Position numbers and translations under genes: made by a program
Notes under the pieces: generated by a model
What the model saw: only the letters and a program-made list of their open reading frames with translations
The model's database searches: none
Told to the model about the DNA's origin: nothing
Shown: positions 8,553 to 16,575 of the stretch, piece by piece
Layout of the letters: each line of letters opens with the position of its first letter
Numbering within the stretch: position 1 is the stretch's first letter
NCBI RefSeq assembly: GCF_003797835.1
Contig: NZ_RKMF01000005.1
Span: forward strand, 62,001 to 126,000
Origin: Kocuria soli
GTDB taxonomy: Bacteria; Actinomycetota; Actinomycetes; Actinomycetales; Micrococcaceae
Direction: 5' to 3'
DNA: 64,000 nt

Positions 8553-10309
8553 GAATCGGTCCGATCGTCCGTGGCGGAGGTCACGACGGCGTCGTCGGGA
8601 CGGGGGCCGCGGTGCATGACGATGCGCAGGTCCGCGATGGTGTCGCCCCGGCGCCCCGAAATGCGTGCCCAGTCGTCCGGGTCCGAGGTGTCCGGGAGGT
8701 CCTGCTGCTCCATGAACTCCTGGGCGACGGCGTTGCGCACGTGCTGCCGGGTGATACCGCGGACCTGCTTGGTCAGGAGGTCCTTGATGGCCTGTTTCTT
8801 GGCGCGGTCCACGATGTTGCGGATCACCGCACCGGAGACGAAGTCCGAGAACCACAAGGTTTCGCGCTTGCCGTCCTTGTACGTGATCTCCAGGAAGCGC
8901 GTGGCGTCGGTCTGCGCGTACATCGCCTCGACCCCGTCGTCGATCAGGGCTTCGATCGCGGCTTCACGCGACCCGGCACTGATGATCTCCTCCTGGTGCA
9001 GGGGCAGGTCGGGCGTGAGGTACAGGGCGAAGATCTGTCGGGCGCCCTCGGCATCCGGGCGGTCGATGCGGATCTTGACGTCCAGACGACCCGGGCGCAG
9101 CACGGCGGGGTCGATCATGTCCTCGCGGTTGGTCGCCCCCACGATGATCACGTTGTCGAGCTTCTCCACTCCGTCGATCTCCGTGAGCAGCTGCGGGACG
9201 ATCGTGGTCTCCACGTCGGAGGAGAGTCCCGAGCCGCGGGTACGGAACAGGGAATCCATCTCGTCGAAGAAGACCACGACCGGAATGCCGGCGGCTGCCT
9301 GCTCGCGGGCGCGGGTGAAGATCTGGCGGATCTGGCGTTCCGTCTCCCCCACGAACTTGTCGAGCAGTTCGGGGCCCTTGATGTTGAGGAAGTACCCCTT
9401 GGCCTGGTCACGCCCCGACTTCTCCGCGGCACGTTCGGCCAGCGAGCGCGCCACGGCCTTGGCGATCATGGTCTTGCCGTTGCCGGGAGGGCCGTACAGC
9501 AGGATGCCCTTGGGCGGGGCCAGCTTGTGCTGGCGGTACAGCTCGGGGTGGACGAACGGGAGTTCGACGGCGTCCTGGATCTGCTCGATCTCCTCCCCGA
9601 GTCCGCCGATGTCCTGGTACCGGACGTTGGGGACTTCCTCGAGGACGAGTTCCTCCATGCCGGTCCGGTTCACGATTTCCAGGGCGAACCCGTTGCGGTG
9701 GTCGATGGTGACCGTCTGGCCCGGCTGCGGCGGGTTCTTGCGCAGGGCCCCGGACAGGCGCAGCACGCGTTCTTCGTCCGAGCGCCCCACGGTGACCACG
9801 CGGGCGGCGTCGACGACCTCGCGCACCGTGGCCAGTTCTCCGGTGGGTTCGTAGCCCAGGACGGAGACGACGACGGAGCGTTCGTCCACCAGGATCTGGC
9901 GCCCCGGTTCCAGGGCGCCCTGTGGAACCAACGGGGAGACGGGGCAGCGGACGTTGCGGCCGGAGACCACGACGTCTGCACTGAGGTCCTTGGTCCCGGC
10001 AGAGTCCCCGGCGGGGATCGTGCGAATGAGCGTGGCGACCGACAACGGGAGCTCGAGGTCGTGCTCCAGGGCCTTCTTGAGCCGGGTGATCTGGTCGCGG
10101 GCTCCTTCGAGTGCGGTGCGCAGCTTCTGGTTCTGCTGCCCGGCGGAGGAGAGCTGCCGGTCCAGGTTGCGCTTCTCGTCGCGCACGATGGCCACCTGGC
10201 GATGGGCGGTCGCCAACTGCTGCGTGAAGTGGTCCGATCCCTGTGCGGGCCCGGGGTTCGTCCCTGCCTCTGAAGGTGTGTTCTGGCCGCTGGATGTGGT
10301 GTCGGTCAT
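8549..10309 (-). CDS. arc: Proteasome-activating AAA+ ATPase ARC/Mpa
   Basis: This hexameric AAA+ unfoldase recognises pupylated proteins. An N-terminal coiled coil (residues about 25-75) binds Pup. OB-fold domains follow, then one AAA domain with Walker A (GPPGNGKT), Walker B (VVFFDEMD) and downstream sensor/arginine-finger segments (ATNRED, RPGRLD). The ATG at 10307-10309 gives 586 residues. The C-terminus reads ATDDRTDS and lacks the GQYL-type tail that docks Mpa onto the 20S core. Together with the missing prcBA genes this suggests a proteasome-independent unfoldase, as known for some corynebacterial ARCs. It is the first gene of the operon. Confidence 0.95.
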   Translation of the reverse strand: MTDTTSSGQNTPSEAGTNPGPAQGSDHFTQQLATAHRQVAIVRDEKRNLDRQLSSAGQQNQKLRTALEGARDQITRLKKALEHDLELPLSVATLIRTIPAGDSAGTKDLSADVVVSGRNVRCPVSPLVPQGALEPGRQILVDERSVVVSVLGYEPTGELATVREVVDAARVVTVGRSDEERVLRLSGALRKNPPQPGQTVTIDHRNGFALEIVNRTGMEELVLEEVPNVRYQDIGGLGEEIEQIQDAVELPFVHPELYRQHKLAPPKGILLYGPPGNGKTMIAKAVARSLAERAAEKSGRDQAKGYFLNIKGPELLDKFVGETERQIRQIFTRAREQAAAGIPVVVFFDEMDSLFRTRGSGLSSDVETTIVPQLLTEIDGVEKLDNVIIVGATNREDMIDPAVLRPGRLDVKIRIDRPDAEGARQIFALYLTPDLPLHQEEIISAGSREAAIEALIDDGVEAMYAQTDATRFLEITYKDGKRETLWFSDFVSGAVIRNIVDRAKKQAIKDLLTKQVRGITRQHVRNAVAQEFMEQQDLPDTSDPDDWARISGRRGDTIADLRIVMHRGPRPDDAVVTSATDDRTDS

Positions 10310-10487
10310 CGTCGTCGTCAATCCTGATCCCGCCCGGCGTGGGGCACTCGCGTACCCTCCCACTGTATGCCCGCGGTGGGCGATGTCACCTCTGAGGCGC
10401 TCGCAGGACCCGCGCAGGGTCGGGGCGACGACGTGCGTCGGGTGTGCACAATGGCCGGTGGAAGCAGCCGAAAGGAGCCATAGAAGG

Positions 10488-11696
10488 GTGACGACGCGAG
10501 TGCCTGCCGGGGGCTTTGCCGCCGGTTCCGCTCAGTACCGCCGCATTCTGTCGGTGTTGGCGCTCGGGGGGTTGGCCAACTTCGCCCTGATCTACTTCGT
10601 CCAGCCGTTGCTTCCCCAGTTCGCCAGGTCCTTCGAGGTGCCCGAGGGGGTAACGGGGGCGGCGCTGTCCGCGGCGACGGTGGCGATGATGGTTGGGCTG
10701 CTGCTGGCCGGACCCTTGGGAGACGTGATCGGCAGGGTCTGGGTCATGGCCGGATCCTTGGCGGTCTCCGGTGTGTTCACCATCGCCTGCGCCATGGCGC
10801 CCACCTGGGAGGTCTTCCTGACCTTCCGCGCCGTCTCAGGCCTGGCGCTGGCCGGCCTTCCTGCCATGGCACTCGCCTACCTGCGCGAGAAGCTGGACAA
10901 CGCCGCCCACCCCAAGGCCAATGCGCTCTACATCGCGGGCACGGCCATGGGAGGCGCACTGGGACGGCTGGCGCCAGGGCCACTGTCCGAGCTGGGAGGG
11001 TGGCAGGTTTCCGCGTACGTGCTCGGCGTCCTGTCCGTGGTGATCGGCGCAGTGGTGGCCTTCGCGCTCCCCCTGGACCGACCGGGTGGCACGGACATTC
11101 GTCTGCACGACGTGCTGTTCGGGACCTTCGGGGTGCTCAGGAACACGCAGGTGGCGTTGCTGTGCGCCCTGGGCTTGGCCGCGATGGCAGTGTTCGTGGG
11201 GGCCTACAACGCGGTGTCTCTGCGCCTGGAAGCGCCCCCGTTCTCGATGGGCAGCGAATCCGCCGTGGTGTACCTGGCCTATCCCGTCGGCATTCTCGCC
11301 CCGGCGGTGTTCCGACGGGTCGCGGACCGGGTGGGGCGGGCGCTCGTCGTGGTCCTGGGTCTGGTGGCCATGGGGGCCGTCGTCGGGGTGACCACCCCCG
11401 TGTCCGTGGCCGGGGTGCTGATCGGACTGGGTATGTTGACGTTCGCGTTCATGGGCACCCACGCGATTCTGAGCGGGTGGGTCGTGGACCGTGCGCACCG
11501 CCTGGGACTGAGCGCGGCCAAGGCCTCGAGTGCCTACCTGGTGTTCTACTACGCCGGATCCAGCCTGTCCGGGACCCTGTCCACGCACCTGTGGAGTGCG
11601 TTCGGATGGGGGTCCGTGGTGGTGTGGTCGGCGGGCGTCGTCGTGGCCGGCCTGCTGTGCGCGGTCAGCGTCATGCTGCTCCAACGGCGCGGCTGA
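10488..11696 (+). CDS. MFS transporter (YnfM-like drug/sugar exporter family)
   Basis: This is a 402-residue protein with about 12 hydrophobic helices. A major-facilitator loop-2 motif (GPLGDVIGR) lies between helices 2 and 3, with a related GRAL element in the second half. It resembles YnfM/arabinose-efflux-type exporters. The GTG at 10488 is preferred over the long in-frame extension, which overlaps arc on the other strand; GAAGG lies just upstream but close. The 178-bp gap to the divergent arc must carry both promoters. The substrate is unknown. Confidence 0.85.
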   Translation: MTTRVPAGGFAAGSAQYRRILSVLALGGLANFALIYFVQPLLPQFARSFEVPEGVTGAALSAATVAMMVGLLLAGPLGDVIGRVWVMAGSLAVSGVFTIACAMAPTWEVFLTFRAVSGLALAGLPAMALAYLREKLDNAAHPKANALYIAGTAMGGALGRLAPGPLSELGGWQVSAYVLGVLSVVIGAVVAFALPLDRPGGTDIRLHDVLFGTFGVLRNTQVALLCALGLAAMAVFVGAYNAVSLRLEAPPFSMGSESAVVYLAYPVGILAPAVFRRVADRVGRALVVVLGLVAMGAVVGVTTPVSVAGVLIGLGMLTFAFMGTHAILSGWVVDRAHRLGLSAAKASSAYLVFYYAGSSLSGTLSTHLWSAFGWGSVVVWSAGVVVAGLLCAVSVMLLQRRG

Positions 11697-11745
11697 ACGT
11701 CACTGAGGCATCCCGCCGGGAGCTACGACATCGCACCTCTGGGGA

Positions 11746-12213
11746 TCACTCGAGAACGAAGACGTCGATCTCCACGCGGTCCTGGAGTCGACGTCCGGTG
11801 CCGACCAGGATTCGTTCCGCCAGCCATCCCCAGCGTGGTCCCGGGGATTCCAGACGCGGCGTGCAGCGGAAGTAGATCCGTTCGGGATCCACGGCCTCGC
11901 CACGAACCAAACGGGCGATGTCCTCGGCACTGCCGGTACGGATGCCCCAGTTCGTGATGTAGAGCCGCTCACCGGCGTCGGACTTCAAGACGTACTTGGC
12001 CTCGAGGTGGGTGGTGGTCTCGTCGATCAGGAGCTGGAAATCAGCCCCCACCGGGTCGATGACGCCGTTCAACTCCGGACCGGTGGCCGTGCCCCCGGTG
12101 ATGGGGATGACCCTCCGGTACCCCTCCGCCGTGGGGCCCACCTCGAGCGGCATGCCGACGGACACGGACAGCGTGGTCAGGAAGGACAGTGCGGGTGCCT
12201 GTGGCGTACTCAT
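11746..12213 (-). CDS. DUF3237 domain-containing protein
   Basis: This is a small cytoplasmic beta-barrel-like protein of 155 residues. The DUF3237 pattern is visible: RRVIPITGGTATGPELNG, then a GADFQLLIDETT segment, an AKYVLKSDAGERLYITNWG-type strand run, and YFRCTPRLE near the C-terminus. Members are widespread in bacteria and fungi without an established activity. It is convergent with the MFS exporter (49-bp gap) and divergent from the following membrane-protein gene. Confidence 0.88.
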   Translation of the reverse strand: MSTPQAPALSFLTTLSVSVGMPLEVGPTAEGYRRVIPITGGTATGPELNGVIDPVGADFQLLIDETTTHLEAKYVLKSDAGERLYITNWGIRTGSAEDIARLVRGEAVDPERIYFRCTPRLESPGPRWGWLAERILVGTGRRLQDRVEIDVFVLE

Positions 12214-12327
12214 GTACCGGTTCTACCACTGCCGCTCAGGGATCGGCCGTGCGGTGTTCCGAACGGCACAGGGGATCTAGGGCTGTCCGGCACGGCGTAC
12301 TCAGAGACACTAAGTAGCTTTAGCGGT

Positions 12328-13434
12328 ATGAGTCAGAATGTCGGCGCCGGGCCTCGCACCGTCCTGGTCATCAGCGATCCTGGGCTCCCCACCCGCAGAC
12401 TCGAGAGACTCCAGGGTCGCTTGGAATCCCGTCTGGGCATCCTGTACCACTGCGACGTCCACGTGATCACCAGGACCGAGACCATCCGACTGCGTCCCGA
12501 CAACACGTTGGACGTCACGGCTGCCGGGCGCCTTGCCGACGAGTACGACGCCGTGGACGCCGTGCTCCTGCTGACTGAGATCCCACGGCATTCGGGCGAA
12601 GACCCGCTGGTGGCAGAAGTCGTTCCCGAGTACAACGTCGGGGTGATCTCCTGCCCCACTTTGGGGGCGGTGGCCACCAAGAGTCGGATTCTGACGGTCC
12701 TGCTGGACTGCCTCACCCGGCTCATGCCACTCGACCATCCGAAGGACGGGTCGACGGTGGCGGCCGGACTCGGTCCCGGTCGCAAAGTCGGCTTGCGGTG
12801 GACCCGCTGGCGCCAGGATTCCGGAGGCCACCTCGCACTGCGCGCAGACCGGCTCCTGGGCTCCGCGCGGACCGTCATGGGCATGACCGTGGCCAACGAC
12901 CCGTGGCGGACCGCTCCCCGGCTGTCGAGCGCGCTCGCGGCCGCAGCCGCCACGGGTGCCTTCGGAATCTTCTACAGCTCGATCTGGCAGATGGCCGAGT
13001 ACCTGTCCACGGCACGTCTGCTGTCCATCGGCGCCGTGGCGGTCGCCGTCATGATCACGTGGTTGATCGTCAGCAACGGCCTGTGGGACAAGCCGGTCCA
13101 CGAACGGCTGACCCGCGTGGTGGTGCTGTACAACTTCTCCACCGTGCTGACCTTGCTGGTCTGCGTGGTCGCGCTCTACCTGGCGTTGGTGGTGATGATC
13201 TTCGCCGGCGGCCTGATCATCATCGATCCGGGATTCATGTCGACGCTGTTGGCCAGTTCGGACGTGCAGCTGACCAACTACCTGGACATCGCGTGGCTCA
13301 GTGCGGCCATGGGGGTCGTGGCGGGTGGCCTGGGGTCCAGCTTCGACAGTCGGACGGATCTGAAGAAGCTCACCCACGGGCAGCGTGAGAGACAGCGCCG
13401 CTACGCGACCGACGACGACCCGCAGGAAGCCTGA
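12328..13434 (+). CDS. Membrane protein of unknown function with N-terminal soluble domain
   Basis: This 368-residue protein starts with an alpha/beta-like domain of about 130 residues (TVLVISDPGLPTRRLERL, then VDAVLLLTEIPRH). At least four transmembrane helices follow in the second half, and the tail is charged. I recognise the general shape from Micrococcales genomes but no named domain. No ribosome-binding site precedes the ATG. A TAGCTT -10-like hexamer lies seven bases upstream, so the mRNA may be leaderless. Confidence 0.75.
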   Translation: MSQNVGAGPRTVLVISDPGLPTRRLERLQGRLESRLGILYHCDVHVITRTETIRLRPDNTLDVTAAGRLADEYDAVDAVLLLTEIPRHSGEDPLVAEVVPEYNVGVISCPTLGAVATKSRILTVLLDCLTRLMPLDHPKDGSTVAAGLGPGRKVGLRWTRWRQDSGGHLALRADRLLGSARTVMGMTVANDPWRTAPRLSSALAAAAATGAFGIFYSSIWQMAEYLSTARLLSIGAVAVAVMITWLIVSNGLWDKPVHERLTRVVVLYNFSTVLTLLVCVVALYLALVVMIFAGGLIIIDPGFMSTLLASSDVQLTNYLDIAWLSAAMGVVAGGLGSSFDSRTDLKKLTHGQRERQRRYATDDDPQEA

Positions 13435-13517
13435 CCCGATCGACGCCAAGCGGTGTCGTCGGTGCCGGATGCGTAGTCCGGCTGAGCCGAGTGGTCGACA
13501 ACCCTGCCGCGCATGAC

Positions 13518-13550
13518 AAAACCCCCGAACCCATGAGGGTTCGGGGGTTT
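13518..13550. terminator. Bidirectional terminator between the 368-aa gene and tRNA-Leu
   Basis: The inverted repeat AAAACCCCCGAACCC-ATGA-GGGTTCGGGGGTTT has a 14-bp stem, a tetraloop and a T-tail on each strand. It sits downstream of the tRNA on the minus strand and downstream of the membrane-protein gene on the plus strand. Confidence 0.85.
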
Positions 13551-13575
13551 CACATGTCGTGAGACATCACAAGTG

Positions 13576-13661
13576 TGCGCGGAGGGGGACTTGAACCCCC
13601 ACCCTCTAATACGAGGACTAGCACCTCAAGCTAGCGCGTCTGCCTATTCCGCCACCCGCGC
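13576..13661 (-). tRNA. tRNA-Leu (anticodon GAG)
   Basis: The minus strand folds into a class II (long variable arm) tRNA. The 7-bp acceptor stem pairs GCGCGGG with TCCGCGC, with a closing G-T pair. The anticodon stem CTAGC/GCTAG carries the loop TTGAGGT, giving anticodon GAG for CUC codons. The variable arm is extended, and the T-loop GTTCAAG is followed by its stem. The discriminator is A and CCA is not encoded. The terminator at 13518-13550 follows. Confidence 0.95.
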
Positions 13662-13812
13662 AGGTGACCGGACGGACCTTCACGGGCATCAAATAACCGC
13701 GTCAGCCGCCGAGCAACGACGACGACTTTAGCACAGACCGGCCGTCCAGGTGTTCACCGCGAGGGTGGGCTGAGCGGCAGTGCCGGTGTCCGTTCCCCCG
13801 CGGTCAGGACGG

Positions 13813-15009
13813 TCAGGGAAGGACCGAGCGATACACCTCAAGGGTGCGTTCGGCGATGGACTCCCAGGAGAAGTGTTCCTCGGCCCGCTGTCTGCCCGCT
13901 TCACCCATGCGGCGCGCGCGCTCCGGGTCGGAAATCACCTCGGTCAGGGCGGCGGCGAAGTCGTTGACGAACTTGTCGGGATCCAGCGGGGTGCCGGATC
14001 CGTCGTCGACCTGCTCGATCTCCACCAACCGGCCCGTCTCGCCGTCGACCACGACCTCCGGGATGCCACCGGTGGCGGTGGCCACCACGGCGGCCCCGCA
14101 CGCCATGGCCTCCAGGTTGACGATCCCGAGGGGTTCGTAGATCGAGGGGCAGGCGAAGGCCGTGGCGTGGGACAGGATCTGGATGACCTCCCGGCGCGGG
14201 AGCATCTGCTCGATGAGGACCACGCCGTCACGGGTGGCCTTGAGCTCGTCGATCAGACCGTTGACCTCGGCGGCCAGCTCGGGGGTGTCTGCCGCACCGG
14301 CGCACAGCACGAGTTGGACCTCCGGCGGCAGCTGCAGTGCGGCACGCAGCAGGAACGGCACACCCTTCTGCCGGGTCACGCGGCCCACGAAGACCACGGA
14401 CGGCTTGGCGGGGTCAATGCCGTGGGCTTCCAGGACGTCGGTACCTTCGTCCCGATTCCACTGCGCGACGTCGATGCCGTTGTGCACGACCTGGACCTTG
14501 GCCGGGTCGATCTCCGGGTAGCAGCGCAGGATGTCGTTGCGCATTCCGTCCGAGACGGCGATGACCGCAGCGGCGTTGAGGTACGCGGTCTTCTCCACGA
14601 ACGAGGAGATGGCGTACCCGCCGCCGAGCTGCTCGGCCTTCCACGGCCGCAACGGTTCAAGCGAGTGGGCGGAGATCACGTGCGGGATGCCGTGCATGAG
14701 GGAGGCCAGGTGACCGGCCATGTTGGCGTACCACGTGTGCGAATGCACCAGATCCGCTCCCCCGATGTCGCCCACCATGCCCAGGTCCGTGCCCAAGGTC
14801 TCGATCGTCGCGTTCTGACCGCGAAGGTCTCCGGGGACCCGGTAGGCCTGGACATGGGCTCCGTGGAAATCCGGTTCACGGGGTTCCCCGAAGCAGCGGA
14901 CATTCAGCTCGACCAGCGGCGCCAGGACACGCGAGAGCTCGGCGACGTGAACGCCGGCACCCCCGTAGATCGCCGGTGGGAACTCCTTGGACACGATGTC
15001 GATACGCAC
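13813..15009 (-). CDS. glgA: Actinobacterial GlgA/GlgM-type glycogen glycosyltransferase (GT4)
   Basis: This retaining GT4 enzyme transfers glucose from ADP-glucose. Actinobacterial members act as glycogen synthase and/or make alpha-maltose-1-phosphate (GlgM). It begins VRIDIVSKEFPPAIYGGAG with the donor-loop glycines, has VVHNGIDVAQW in the middle, and carries CPSIYEPLGIVNLEAMACG with the paired acidic EX7E motif. The GTG at 15007-15009 is chosen because the protein start then matches the conserved N-terminus; upstream codons add only an unrelated 11-residue leader. At 398 residues it has normal length. It is divergent from glgC, with which it would work. Confidence 0.92.
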   Translation of the reverse strand: MRIDIVSKEFPPAIYGGAGVHVAELSRVLAPLVELNVRCFGEPREPDFHGAHVQAYRVPGDLRGQNATIETLGTDLGMVGDIGGADLVHSHTWYANMAGHLASLMHGIPHVISAHSLEPLRPWKAEQLGGGYAISSFVEKTAYLNAAAVIAVSDGMRNDILRCYPEIDPAKVQVVHNGIDVAQWNRDEGTDVLEAHGIDPAKPSVVFVGRVTRQKGVPFLLRAALQLPPEVQLVLCAGAADTPELAAEVNGLIDELKATRDGVVLIEQMLPRREVIQILSHATAFACPSIYEPLGIVNLEAMACGAAVVATATGGIPEVVVDGETGRLVEIEQVDDGSGTPLDPDKFVNDFAAALTEVISDPERARRMGEAGRQRAEEHFSWESIAERTLEVYRSVLP

Positions 15010-15225
15010 GTGATCGAGACTACAGTCCGGGCTCTCTGGCACCCACTCCGGCCGCTAATTTCTGAAACCTTTGCGACGCTTGCCGAAATCTGACCGCGCC
15101 AACTTCCCAGAACGGCCCGATTCACGATTGAGTGGACTCTGTATCGTGGCGATCCGACGAATCGGCCGCCGACGGCATCGGGCCCCCGCCCGGATTCAAG
15201 ACGACGACGTCTGGAGAGGTTGAAC

Positions 15226-16464
15226 ATGGCACGCGAAAAGGTGCTGGCAATTGTTCTGGCCGGTGGCGAAGGCAAGCGCCTGATGCCCCTGACCGAGGAC
15301 CGTGCCAAGCCCGCCGTCCCCTTCGGTGGCACCTACCGGTTGATCGACTTTGCACTCTCGAACCTGGTGAACTCCAGGTACCTGCAGATCGTGGTCCTGA
15401 CCCAGTACAAGTCCCACTCCCTGGACCGGCACCTGTCCGAAACCTGGCGGTTGTCGACGCTGCTGGGCAACTACATCGCCTCGGTGCCCGCGCAGCAGCG
15501 CCACGGCAAGGACTGGTTCCTGGGGTCGGCCAACGCGATCTTCCAGTCGATGAACCTGATCGACGACGCCCGTCCGGACATCGTGGTGGTCGTGGGCGCC
15601 GATCACGTCTACCGCATGGACTTTTCCCAGATGGTCGACTTCCACATCGCCTCCGGCGCCAAGGCGACGGTGGCCGGTGTTCGCCAGCCGCTCGAGCTGG
15701 TCAAGTCCTTCGGTGTGATCGAAACGGACCCGAACGATCCCACCAAGATCACCCAGTTCGTGGAGAAGCCGGACTCGACCCGTCCCCTGGAGGATGACCC
15801 GACCCAGTTCCTGGCGTCCATGGGCAACTACGTGTTCTCCACCGACGCCCTGGTCGAGGCGCTGCGTCAGGACGAGGCCCGCGAGGACACCGACCACGAC
15901 ATGGGCGGCGACATCATGCCGTACTTCGCCGACCGCGGTGAAGCCGTGGTCTACGACTTCACGAACAACGACGTGCCCGGGTCCACCGATCGTGACCGCC
16001 AATACTGGCGCGACGTCGGCACCTTGGATTCGTACTACGACTCCCACATGGACCTGTTGCGCCCCATGCCCGTGTTCAACCTCTACAACGAGGCCTGGCC
16101 GCTCTACACCCACCAGGTCACCGCACCGCCCGCCAAGCTGGTCCGCGGCCCGTACCAGGAGGGTGGCGTGGCAACGGACTCGATCCTGTCCCCCGGTGTG
16201 ATCGTGGCGGGCAGCCGGGTCCAGGAGTCGGTGCTCTCCCCCAACGTCTTCGTGGGCAACCACGCCCGGGTGGACAAGTCCGTGCTCCTGCAGGGTGTGC
16301 GGGTGGAGGAGGACGCCGTCGTGGAACGCTGCATCGTGGACAAGAACGTCGTGGTTCCGCCCGGAGTCCGGGTGGGCGTCAGCGCCGAAGAGGACCGTGC
16401 CCGTGGTCTCCACGTGACCGACTCGGGCATCACGGTGATCCCCAAGAACTACAAGTTCGAGTAG
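15226..16464 (+). CDS. glgC: Glucose-1-phosphate adenylyltransferase (ADP-glucose pyrophosphorylase)
   Basis: GlgC makes ADP-glucose from ATP and glucose-1-phosphate, the committed step of glycogen synthesis. The N-terminal nucleotidyl-transferase motif [25 protein letters not shown] is intact (given here as adjoining parts [12 protein letters not shown] and KPAVPFGG). GADHVYRMD and the substrate lysine segment FVEKPD follow, and a left-handed beta-helix forms the C-terminal third. The ATG at 15226 has GGAGAGG six bases upstream; a TTG six bases earlier is less likely. The 412-residue length is normal. The 216-bp divergent gap with glgA should hold both promoters. Confidence 0.96.
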   Translation: MAREKVLAIVLAGGEGKRLMPLTEDRAKPAVPFGGTYRLIDFALSNLVNSRYLQIVVLTQYKSHSLDRHLSETWRLSTLLGNYIASVPAQQRHGKDWFLGSANAIFQSMNLIDDARPDIVVVVGADHVYRMDFSQMVDFHIASGAKATVAGVRQPLELVKSFGVIETDPNDPTKITQFVEKPDSTRPLEDDPTQFLASMGNYVFSTDALVEALRQDEAREDTDHDMGGDIMPYFADRGEAVVYDFTNNDVPGSTDRDRQYWRDVGTLDSYYDSHMDLLRPMPVFNLYNEAWPLYTHQVTAPPAKLVRGPYQEGGVATDSILSPGVIVAGSRVQESVLSPNVFVGNHARVDKSVLLQGVRVEEDAVVERCIVDKNVVVPPGVRVGVSAEEDRARGLHVTDSGITVIPKNYKFE

Positions 16465-16505
16465 GCACGCGACCCCACGCACTATGGGGCGGCGGTGTGC
16501 AACGC

Positions 16506-16542
16506 GGAAGGGCCCGGTCCACGGCGGTGGACGGGCCCTTCC
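16506..16542 (+). terminator. Terminator-like hairpin after glgC
   Basis: GGAAGGGCCC and GGGCCCTTCC arms enclose GTCCAC/GTGGAC with a GGCG loop and one bulged G. It starts 42 bp after the glgC stop. The 3' tail is GTCGTCG rather than T-rich, so efficiency is uncertain. Confidence 0.6.
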
Positions 16543-16575
16543 GTCGTCGTCGCTGGTCGTTCGTAGACTGTGCGC

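Noticed and set aside
8612-10273. 553-codon plus-strand frame
   Set aside because: Antisense to arc throughout; Gly/Asp/Val-rich shadow without a ribosome-binding site.
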